Assembly: GCA_014607495.2 (NCBI GenBank)
Contig: CP053167.1
Location: forward strand, 2,604,001 to 2,668,000
From: Carposina sasakii
Lineage: Eukaryota; Arthropoda; Insecta; Lepidoptera; Carposinidae
Direction: 5' to 3'
Length of the DNA stretch: 64,000 nucleotides
Position numbers and translations under genes: made by a program. Of the stretch, positions 1 to 12,200 are shown piece after piece (the stretch's first letter is position 1; every line of letters begins with the position of its first letter). The notes beneath the pieces are model-generated. The model saw nothing but the letters and a program-made list of their open reading frames with translations. It did not search any database and was not told the origin of the DNA.

Positions 1-200
1 ACTATTCCGAAATCAAAAACTAGATAAATAATCTACATATGTTTCGCCAACAACCGTGGCATCCTCAGGATTATAGAAATTAGTAAATTAGTAAACCACT
101 AATTATTATGAACCTCTAAAACCCAACACATTAGTAAGTAAAGGGTCAGTGGAGGGTGTAGGGCCCGGTGGTGGGCACACCCATAGTGAATACATTAGAT
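1..200. repeat. Interspersed repeat family A, fragment
   Basis: The left edge matches, nearly base for base, 34430-34552 and 55411-55550. All three share a block with the motif TTTCGCCAACAACCGTGGC, and the copy here continues into a GGGCCCGGTGGTGGGC motif that is the internal edge of the same family. It is a mobile-element fragment of unknown class, downstream of the NUB1 stop codon. Confidence 0.7.
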
Positions 201-227
201 AGGTATTTGTTAAAGACATTATTGAAC

Positions 228-3200
228 TTACTTAATTCCCGCTTTCCTATTTCTCTTCCTGGATGATCCTCCAGCACTTGTAGAAGGATTACCTCCGTCT
301 TCCGCTGAAAATGTTATTACAGTATTGTTAATATAATAACCTATAACAAATTAACCTTAAAACTCCTAGCATGAATAAAAAAAAACTAAAATATCAACTT
401 TAAAATAACAAATGCGGGTAAGCTCCCTCTCATTTTTTATCCAGGCTACCCCTATTTAGATCAAGGTATGTTTGCACTCACAAAACTCGAAAAGCACTAA
501 ATGGATATAATAATGTAATTTATTGAAACAAAACGTTTAGTTGTTACTCTGTAAAGAGAAATTTATTTTATTAATTTTACAACCATTTTACATAAGTTAT
601 TTTTATCAAAGATTTAAACACTTATGTACTAAGTAATTTATTAATCACTAACCTGTAGAGAGAAACAACATTAAAAGCTATTACTTCAAAAATTATCAAA
701 TTGTTTCCTTTAAAATCCACGTTAATGTTTTACTGTAAAAAAGGCCAGTCACCATTTTGCATTTCTGGCAAAGACATAGGTCATGCAAACTGCCAACTTA
801 TATGATATAATATTTTGATGTAAAACGTCTACGCGAGTAATTCAAATTAAATGAAGCTTCATTAACATGGATTTCATTAATTTTTCCACACAGTGTGACA
901 CAATTATTTTAAAAGGTTTTTACATAATTTTCATCTCAAAATTATCAACGGACGTAAAATGCGATGAGTTTACCTGACTTGTGCAGACTGCCGCCCGCCA
1001 GCAACAAGTCGACTGCCTTGTCCGCGTCGTTGTGAGAGTGACGTAATGCTAACGTGATGTCAGCGGTATCGTAGCCCATCGCTTCTAACTGGAAACATTG
1101 ATATTCACAAGTATTACTTAATTATTAACTGTATATATAAAGAATTGGATTCTTGTGATTAAAATAATTATAGTACATTACCTTTGCGACAAGTTTCTCG
1201 TCGACGACAGTTTCCGATGTGCTTAATGACTCTTCTTCGGATGACTCTGTTTCCGTCAACTGTTGACAAAACATATATTTGAAATACCGCCAGGAGTAAA
1301 TACAATAAGGTTTAATTTTGTGACAAATGGTTATGAATATAATATAAGTGTACAACATATTTAAGTTGTCACATAATTAATTATGTATTTTAAAGAATAT
1401 AATGAATTAAATGACGGCTCCAGTTATTATATTCATGTTTCTACCTAAGGTTTCTATGTGTCTACCCTGTTTGTCTTGTTTTATTATTGCTATTATATCT
1501 ACTAGCGGACCCGACAGACGTTCTCCTGTCCCACGCCTTAAATGCAAATTTTCTGAAATAACCTATAACAATATGGACAGTTATAAAAACATTGTCTAAT
1601 TGATCGAATTGTGAATCTAAACCATTTTCGAACGCACTTGAACACACACTAAAATAAACTGACTTTAAAAAAAAAAATTAACCGACTTCAAACTTTAACT
1701 AAAAAGCGATAAATAACGTAACTAATTTATCTACTTAATACATATTAAATATCTCAAATTATTTAAATATTTACAACTTAATACCTAATACTGTAAACAA
1801 AGTCATCTTTAACTATTTAAATATTTATAATTATCACTTATTTTTTGGAGTCGGTGCCAGCCTAGGTAACGTGGTCTGTTATGTTGATGGACGCGCGCGG
1901 CTGGCAACGCCACACACACGGCAAAATACAATACGGTATAGTAGGCAGCGTTAATGCAATTTCCTATTCTTGGTTTTACTATTTAGTGTGGGTCAGTTTT
2001 CTTAATTACATTTATTTGTTTGGCTGGCACCGACTCCAAAAAATAAGTGACAATTATAAATATTTAAATAGTTAAAGATGACTTTGTTTACAGTATTAGG
2101 TATTAAGTTGTAAATATTTAAATAATTTGAGATATTTAATATGTATTAAGTAGATAAATTAGTTACGTTATTTATCGCTTTTTAGTTAAAGTTTGAAGTC
2201 GGTTAATTTTTTTTTTTAAAGTCAGTTTATTTCTCGATTTTTAGTTGTGTTAATGCGTTGTGGACTTAAATAGATGCTAGTTTATACATGGTGAATTTTG
2301 GTCGTTAACGTTCCCGAAAACTACGTAATCTCCTCATCATCACGATCATTTTTCTCCTTGGAAGCATACCTGGGAAGTGTCTGGTTTTCAAAATATTAGG
2401 GTCCAAAGTTGAGTAAATAGACTGCGTTTCTGCATGAATGCACATAAACGCGCGTAGCAAGATTTTTCACGAGAAATAATTAATATCTTTCTATGAAAAA
2501 ACTAGCATCAACACTAGACACTATAAATTTCGCCAGATCAAGTAATTAAAATTTTAAAAAAAATCCCAGCATTTTTTTGGCATAAACTTACTTTATTTGA
2601 TGTATAGAGTACGTACCCTTCGTTAATGGTGGCCACAAAAAAACATCCTGTATAGTTTCCATCGACCAATTGCAGTACTGTCCCCTAACTCCTAACCGTT
2701 AAGGAGTTCTGTAGCTTGACCATCAGCACAGCAGCATCAGATGTTGATTCAAGTATACCTCACAAGCAACAAGTTAGCCCTACATACTACTATATAGTTT
2801 CCATCGACCAATTGCAGTACTCTCTCCCAACTCCTAACCGTTAAGGAGTTCTGTAGCTTCATCATCAGCACAGCAGCATTAGATGTTGACACCCTGAAGC
2901 ATATACCTGAGTAAGACATGATTACGTAACAAAAGCACCATACGAGCATACAATTTTCGGTGGTTGCCCTAGATTTCTCCTGGATCCCATCATCAGATCC
3001 TGACCTGGTGAAAATGGGACCACCTCAGAAGTGAACTCTATCCAACCAAAAAAAAATTTTTGAAATCCGTTTATAATTGACGGAAATATCGGTGAACATA
3101 CATAAAAAAAAAAAATATATTATACATACAGACGAATTGAGAACCTCCTCCTTTTTTTGAAGTCGGTAAAAATCATCAAAATCGGTTTAGCCGTTTTAGA

Positions 3201-6200
3201 AGAACTTCAATTACAAACACACGAACAAAAGATTTAATTATTTATATGTATAAAGATAAAGGAAACATTTCCGAGATATTAACAAGCATCTACCGGGCGT
3301 AACTGAAACTAAAGTATCCTTGTGAGTAATCGACACAGCGACTACAGCGCAGTCTGCCAACAACGATACAAATCTGCTGTTAGTGTGTTTGTGATTGAAC
3401 TCCTTCTAAACGGCTTAACCGATTTCAATGAAATTTTTTGTGTGTATTCAAGTGGGTTCGAGAATTGTTTAAATTCACGATTCGGTCAACAACATTTTAT
3501 TTTTGCTGCAGTCCACGCGGATGGAGTTCAAAAACATTATTCAATTGACCGAATAGGCTATTTAACTCATTTTCAAAATCTATTTTATATTATTCTCCGG
3601 AGGTTTAAAAACCCAGTAAAAGTTGTATTTTTGAGTTCTGGTACATACGAGTATTTACTGAATAATATCAAATTAAAAGTTTAATATTTAAATAACGCGC
3701 CAAAACGCTTCTTTGAAAATATGGCGTCGGTGACATCACTTGCCTGTATCTGTCACTTTGACACATGTCATCCACATACATTTTAGTGTAAACAAAAAAC
3801 AATGTTTACAAGCAGGTGACGTATCATATCATAATGAGCTCGACCTCATGAGCGTTTTGTGTCACGTGACAAAAGTTTAATAATATACATTTTTGTTTAC
3901 TGATTTTTAAGTAAATCAATTATTTTCAACTTCCGTTAGTAAATAACCATTTTTAAAGTCATAATACATACTGATTACAGTAATTGACTGAATTAAATCT
4001 GTCCAACCGTTTAGAAGGAAATCCATTACAAACGCAAGAATAGAAGATTTATTTATGTAAGGAAAAGAAAACATTTCCGAGATATAACAACCATCTATCG
4101 GGCGTAACGGAAACTAAAGTATGTTTTTGAATATTCGACATGGCGACTGCACCGCAGTCTGTCGGATCTTATGTAAAAAGTTCTAACATAAACAACAATA
4201 TAAATCTTCTTTTCGTGTAGTTTTAATTGAACTCCTTCTAAACGGCTGGACCAATTTTGATGAAATTTTGTGTGTATGTTTAGGTGGGTTTGAGGATGGT
4301 TTAGCTTTACAATTCGGTCAACTAAATAATGTATTTGGACTCCGTCCGCGTGGACTGTAGAGAAAACAAAATGTCGTTGACCGAATCGTAAGTCTAAACC
4401 ATTCTCGAACCCACTTGAACACACCCACAAAATTCAAAATAAGTTGAGCTGTTTAGAGGGAAATCCATTACAAACACACGAACAGAAGATTTTTATATAT
4501 AAAGATGTATGTGTAATCTATACATATAATAAAAATGTAACGGATCGTCTGTACATGGAAGATATATGAGAAAAAATATTATAGGAGACCTTTATCAACG
4601 CACTAGTACCCAAAACAATGATTTTTGGAATTTTTGTCTGTTTGTCTGTGCGTTTGTGCACGCTAATCTCAGAAACGGCTGAACCGATTTCGATGCAGTT
4701 TTCAGGAATATATTGTGACAGGTCCCACTTAACATATAGGCTACTTTTTATCCCGGGAAAATGTTTTTATCCCGGATAATTTAGACATTTTGTTTTTTTT
4801 GTAGTCCACGCGAACGGAGTCGCGGGCGTCCACTAGTGTTAAAAAAAACCTATTCTGTTCTACATTATCTGTGTCAAAAAATTGTTTCGAAATCAGGCAT
4901 ACGAAATATTTCAGTATAATACTCACCAACTCTGGCTGTTCCTTCAGCATCCTAACAGCCTCTTCCTCATTATTATTAGCAGCCCGCACCGCCTTCACCG
5001 CCCGCCCGCGCGAATACCCGAGGTTCTCTAACGTGGAGACCAGAGCGGACGACACCGCCGACCCGTCTGCGCACACGCCTAGCAAGCGCTGTTGCCTGCA
5101 ACAACGACAGATATGTAGATAAAGACCTTTGTAGATCTATTGGCTATGTGATGTGAGATAATTTTTTTAATTTGAGTCAGCAGTTTTTGAGGTCAGCGCT
5201 TGCAAACAGACAGACTATAAATTCCGTAACGGTATAACAATGAGGGATACCGATGTGTCATGCATGTTGCGTGTGGTCAACACGAGTCACGAGAGGCGTT
5301 ACTGCCCATCGTCTTCACGCTGATGCACGTGTCACACAGCAGCAGATGTGCCCCCCCCCCTCACCGCAGCGCCCTGCCCCGCTCTCGCTGGACGGCGCGT
5401 GCGGTGCTGACGTCACACAGCATCAGGTGTGCTCGGTCTACATCCCCCCCCGCCCCCCCTCACCGCAGCGCCCTGCCCCGCTCTCGCTGGACGGCGCGTG
5501 CGGTGCTGACGTCACACAGCATCAGGTGTGCTCGGTCTACATCCCCCCCCGCCCCCCCTCACCGCAGCGCCCTGCCCCGCTCTCGCTGGACGGCGCGTGC
5601 GGTGCTGACGTCACACAGCATCAGGTGTGCTCGGTCTACATCCCCCCCCGCCCCCCCTCACCGCAGCGCCCTGCCCCGCTCTCGCTGGACGGCGCGTGCG
5701 GTGCTGACGTCACACAGCATCAGTGTGCTCGGTCTACATCCCCCCCCGCCCCCCCTCACCGCAGCGCCCTGCCCCGCTCTCGCTGGACGGCGCGTGCGGT
5801 GCTGACGTCACACAGCATCAGGTGTGCTCGGTCTACATCCCCCCCCGCCCCCCCTCACCGCAGCGCCCTGCCCCGCTCTCGCTGGACGGCGCGTGCGGTG
5901 CTGACGTCACACAGCATCAGGTGTGCTCGGTCTACATCCCCCCCCGCCCCCCCTCACCGCAGCGCCCTGCCCCGCTCTCGCTGGACGGCGCGTGCGGTGC
6001 TGACGTCACACAGCATCAGGTGTGCTCGGTCTACATCCCCCCCCGCCCCCCCTCACCGCAGCGCCCTGCCCCGCTCTCGCTGGACGGCGCGTGCGGTGCT
6101 GACGTCACACAGCATCAGGTGTGCTCGGTCTACATCCCCCCCCGCCCCCCCTCACCGCAGCGCCCTGCCCCGCTCTCGCTGGACGGCGCGTGCGGTGCTG

Positions 6201-9200
6201 ACGTCACACAGCATCAGGTGTGCTCGGTCTACATCCCCCCCCCGCCCCCCCTCACCGCAGCGCCCTGCCCCGCTCTCGCTGGACGGCGCGTGCGGTGCTG
6301 ACGTCACACAGCATCAGGTGTGCTCGGTCTACATCCCCCCCCGCCCCCCCTCACCGCAGCGCCCTGCCCCGCTCTCGCTGGACGGCGCGTGCGGTGCTGA
6401 CGTCACACAGCATCAGGTGTGCTCGGTCTACATCCCCCCCCGCCCCCCCTCACCGCAGCGCCCTGCCCCGCTCTCGCTGGACGGCGCGTGCGGTGCTGAC
6501 GTCACACAGCATCAGGTGTGCTCGGTCTACATCCCCCCCCGCCGCCCGCAGCCCGCGCCGCGCCTGCCCGCTCGACCAGCCGAGCTCCATCAGTGCGGCC
6601 AGCGATGTGTCGTCCACCTAAAGATAATAAATATCAATTAACTCATACATATTTATGTATGTGAGAATCTAGTAGATTTATTAAATTTGGTGCCAATGTT
6701 ACCCCGAAGTCTCGGCGTCTAAATCCGGCACTGCCTACAGATTGAAAGGGTGTACAGCGAAGCCTTACAGTACTGTAGCAAAGCTGAAACAGCGCGATAG
6801 CGAAAATTGTGAGTGCGCTCGGCGCAGCGCCGGCCCGAAGTAAATTTTAGAACGGAGCGAGATCCGATTATGACGCCTCTCCTGTTTACTCCTAATAATA
6901 TATACCTATATCTTTATCATTTAGGCGCCCTCTAGGATTTGGCGCCTGGAGCGACTGCTCCGTTCGCCGTATGGGCGGGCCGGCCCTGGCTCAACGTCCC
7001 CTGACGCCCCGCACCTCGCCTGCTTAGTTTGCTGTGGCATTACTATCGCTCTGCTTCTGCAAGTTACATAATCAGAGGGTCGCTCCAACAGTAGACTATA
7101 ACAGGCAGGTGTGTGAAGTCCTCACCCTAAGAGCATTTGTTTTGATGCAATTGTAATTATTTTTTATTATTCCTTATCTCTTTTGGCAAATTTCTCATTT
7201 TCTCTTTATTTTTTAATATTTCTTGTATACTGTATTATTGTTGCATTTTATCTTACTAAGTAGTAAGTATGTCATCCTAAAATATAAATCCCTTGCCTTG
7301 GCTGGCAGTACCTAGTGTTTAGTTCAGTTTATTTATTGTGGTGTGGACAGCACTAGGCTCATGTATCCCTCACCCTAAGAGCATCGAGTTCAGCCCGTGC
7401 CTTGGCCAGCAGTATGGAGGCGTCAGCACGTCGGTTCTGGTGGTAGTTGACGATGCCTTGCAGCAGATGCAGGCGCATCAGTAACACGCGCTCGTTCGCT
7501 GCAGGTGAAGGCATCGGTTTACCACGTTTATATTAACACATACTGAATGTATTTGCTATGACTATGTATTTGCGAATTCTTGGTTTTCTAGAGGTGCCAA
7601 CGACGCTTATTTGCGTTCAATTCAAATCTTTATTTGTTTTTGGTACTAGACGTTGAAGTGATATCGGCATACTTAGTAAATCTGCCGGCAGAGAATGTGT
7701 TAAGCTGCTCTCTAATTTCATTCAATCGATATACATCAAGAAATAAATGAAATGCAATCAAGAAAAATACATGAAATCAAGCAGAATCGCAACTCAGTAT
7801 TGCCCTAAAAATAAACATGAACTAAGTAAACAACAGTTTATAGCTACAGTTTATAATTCATTACCAGAGGTCGGAATTAGGTAGAGTCATTTATGTACTT
7901 GCATCGAAATGTTGATATTAATGTGGACCTTCCCAGGATTTCTAATGGACAATCCCGTGTGGCCAACAATATTACAAATAAATAATAATAAAACCCTCAG
8001 AGATAGACAAATAAAACAAAGATAATTAACATAAAATTTCTGCTCTTTAAAATTAATACCGGAATTTGAGGCATATCCACTTTATTCTTTCGCTGTATGA
8101 AATCAGTGCAAGTACATAAATGACTCTACCTAATTCCGACCTCTGTTCATTACTTGTAGATTACAGGAAAACCTATACGAATTGCTACCATTGCACACAA
8201 AGCCACTTCACGCTAGTCTGTCATTCATCATCATCATCATCAGCCTATTGCTGGACGTAGGCCTCCCCCAGGGCACGCCAAAAGACTGCCATGGGGGGGT
8301 ATTTGCCCATAGTCACCACGCTGGGCAGGCGGGTTGGTGACCGCAGTTTGTATTCTGGACTATGTTGTCAACACGGGAGGCGCTGCTGCCCACCTCCCGG
8401 AAACCCTTAATCGCCTCGTACGATACCCACGGGCAGACATGGGGAGGTACGAATTCTACTCTGCCGGCACCACGCAGTCTGTCATTATTACATATTTTTT
8501 TTTCATACCTGCCAGTACATAAAATAACGCCCTTTCCCGGTGAGGTAATCAGAGATTTCCATTTGTCACGGTGCAGACACACCTCTTTCGCTTCATTCAC
8601 TTTAATGATATCCTACATGCACGCTCGTCGACTTAAGACTACTCTTGACCAGACCTTTCTCTACAATTCAAAGTACAGTACTCCGGCCAGGTGGACCGAC
8701 GACTTAAAGATGGCTGGCAGTGACTGGATGGGAAAACGGGAGATCGAGCCTTGTGGCGTGCTCTGGGGGAGGCCTACGTCCAGCAGTGGACTGCAAAAGG
8801 CTGAAGATGATGATGATGACAGTACACCTAAGTAAACTCACCAGCAGGACCTTTAAGCGCGATAAGTCTCTCCTGGTTCTCCCCATACGAGCGTTGGAAG
8901 GCTCTCTCGGCGCGTTGTAATCGTGCCGCCGCGTCCCTTGCAGCGCTTAGTGCTTGCAGGCAGAGGTAACTCCACGCTATGTCTAGCTGCAGGACCGCCC
9001 AGTTGTCCACCGATGAGAGGAGGGAGGAACTGCATGCGCTGTTGATGTGAAGGGGCTTTTAGTTTTTATAACATATACCTGTATATGTTTTTTCGTTGCC
9101 ACCCTTAACGAAGGGTACGTACTCTATACATCTATAAAGTAAGTTTATGCAAAAAAAAATGCTGGGAAACGATGTAATTTTTTTTTCGAATTACTTGATC

Positions 9201-12200
9201 GGCGGAATTTGTAGTGTCCAGTGTTTATGCTAGTTTTTTCAAAGACAGATATTAATTATTTCTCGTAAAAAAATCTTGCTCCGCACGTCTATGTGCATTT
9301 ATGCAAAAAAACGCTGTCTATTTACTCAACTTTGGACCCTAATATCTTGAAACCAGACACTTCCCAGGTATGCTTCCATGAAGAAAAATGATACTCGTAG
9401 TGATGATGAGGAGATTCCGTAGTATTCGGGAACGTTGACGACCAAAAATCACCCTGTATAAGGCCTTCATCATTCTCAGCCATGGAAAAATCCACTGCTG
9501 AACTTAGGCCTCCCCCAAATAAGGCCTTACTTATAGTATAACAATGGAGAGAAGATCAGTGACGACAAGTTGCTAACTTGTTTTCCTGTTCGGAGTTTCA
9601 AAATCAGGCATAGAAGTAATCCTGTGAAACTCTAGTATAGTATGACGTGATAGAGGACACACCTCAGGCAGTCGTCAGCCTCCAACAACAGCGCCAGCGC
9701 TAGAGCATGGTCCCGTGCCCGGGCAGCCGCGCGGCCGCGCTCGTGCAGAGCCAGCCCCACCAGCAGCGCCGCGCGCTCGCCCGCCGGCAGCTGCAGCGGC
9801 TGCCCGGACTGGTCCTCCAGCTAGCATACCAGAAACAGTGTGTTGTATGTAGCAGATGTGAATAATGGAACGAATCACGAGAATGATCATTCGAATGGGC
9901 TAGTATTCGAATTGTTCGATTGTTGGAAAGAGCTATTTGATGTGCTCGAATGGTTTAAAAACCTTACTAAAATGCGAAATTAACTCTGTATGTTTATCTG
10001 TCCGGCTTTTATGTTAAAACTACTCAAATGTTTAAATGAAATTTGACACAGAGATATTTTAAAGCCTCGACTGAGGATCTCGTCTGAGGATAGCAGTTAT
10101 AGATTTTATGTGTGTACTAGCTGTTGCCGGCGGCTCCGCTCGCGTGGATGTCGCTTATTGCGTGGAAGGGATATAAAATTTTTTCGGAGAAGTTTGGTAA
10201 CAAACACCGCGACCCGAGAATTTTATATAATTGATGAGTGGGTACTGTGTATCGTGTCGTGTGCCGCACGTCTGCCTCACCTCCATATCCTCGTCATCAT
10301 CGGCCAGGTCGTCAGTCCGTGTGGCGAGCAGCGCAGCATCTTCCCTCGTGCGACGTAACTCGCGGGCGCGCGCGTCCTGCGCGGACGACTCCTCTGCGGA
10401 CTCTGTGGTAGTTACCGGCTATACTGAGCGCTAGCCGTTAGAGCTGGCTATCCCGAACACTAGCCATCAGAGCCGGTTATCTCAAGTATCTCAACGAGTG
10501 ATTCCGACCTACAACCCACTAATCGGCGTATCCTACACTACCGGATATCCCAGGTGTCCCAAAAAGCACTAGTAATTAGAACCGACGCCTCCGCAGAATC
10601 TGTGGAACCCTGCACTACACTAGCGGCTTTTCGTCTTTTTAATTACCGTCATATAGCGGTCAACCGAGTGCATAAACATACTTTATGGTTATTAATCAAG
10701 AAATGGAAAAAATTCTTCACCCGGGTGGGAATCGAACTGCCAGTGCTCTTACCACTGAGCTACCGGGTCAATTACTATGAATTTTACCATGTCTTTTTTA
10801 TTATTTTTTATTACATTATTGGCAACACTTTATGGTGCCGACATTATAATGAAAAAAAAACTGAAGACTTCATACTCGTAAATACAATTCCCATTTATCC
10901 CATTCATGTGGGAATTTTGGAAAATCCTATCTAAAGAACACAGTTTCACAGAACTTTCAGATGTCTAAGTTTTAGGCTGTGCCATGATGCATCAGTTAGT
11001 TCTTCAGGAGAAAGCATTTTACATGTCATAATATGAAATATATATGTCGCAGTCATCTGATTGAATCCACTATTTGATTGAATGACTAGCTCTTTCATTG
11101 AATGAATTAATTTTGGTAAATAAATAAATAAACGCGCTAGTCATTCAATCAAATAGCAGATTCAACCAGATGACTGTGACATAAATAGGTACACATTATT
11201 AAACCATACTTCATACTGCTCTCCAAATAAATAATAATAAATAAATAAATAAATAAATATTCACACACTTCACATCACATTGACCTAGTCCCACACTAAG
11301 ATCCCTAAGGTCTTGTGTCGTGGGTACTAAGCAACGGTATATACATAGATAAGTATATAAACATCCATGACTCGGAAACAAACATCGATATTCATCACAT
11401 CAATGTTTGCACCTACCGGGATTCGAACCCAGGACCTATGGCGTCGCAGGCAGATAAGAAAGTTTCAAATGAAAACTACAAGAGTAACATAATGTGTTCT
11501 GTTCACCTGCCATAATCAAAGCCATGATTTGGACTCCATTGGTGACTCCTTGCTGCTCCAATGTAGCAGTAGGCTTGATGACTTTCCCATTGTATATCAA
11601 CTTAACTCTGGAATTTTAATTATGTTGACAACAATACATACTTAACATTTTTCAGTTTCAAAAAGGGTGTTTGAAAAGAACTATACCTTGTTTCAGCCAC
11701 TCCAACATCATTAGCAACAGTATCAATCAGGTCACTACCCAGTACATCAAGTTTCTTCTGCACCCTGATAGTTCTCGCTTTGTCACCTGGGATGGTTGCT
11801 CTTACTCTAAATGTAGCATATCCTGAAAGGGGGAGACATTGTGGTTATCAGCAGTATTTATTTAAAAGGTTTGTTATAAAAATTATTAATAAAGAAATTT
11901 AAAAAAAAACACCCGAGGGTTTGTGCGAAATGTATGAAGTTTCATTAGTCCAGTCAAAATAGACATTCAAGGTTACATTAATTCGCACCTTGCTAAAAAT
12001 TTGCATGAATGTTGGGAACACCATTACATACAATTTGTCAATTATCCACATCAATCCAATGTGTGGAAAAATTTTTATTGAAGGTCAAATGTTGCAAAAA
12101 TCGGTTTTTTGAGTTTTCCAGCTAAACGGTAAGTTCTATCATGAAAATAGGTGAGACAAAAATTATTCATCATCCAATTATCTACAAAAATTGTTCATAC

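Noticed and set aside
5351..6550. CRISPR array
   Set aside because: The units are identical throughout, with no unique spacers, and lie in a eukaryotic gene.
5351..6550. Cluster of 12 CREB/ATF sites (TGACGTCA)
   Set aside because: The palindrome is part of the exon coding sequence (CDVST) and is multiplied by the repeat; no independent sign of regulatory use.
5253..6641. Long plus-strand ORF of 462 codons with Pro/Arg-rich repeats, and shorter ones in other frames
   Set aside because: It is the shadow of the 99-bp minisatellite; the unit length near 99 keeps frames open. The real coding signal is NUB1 on the other strand.
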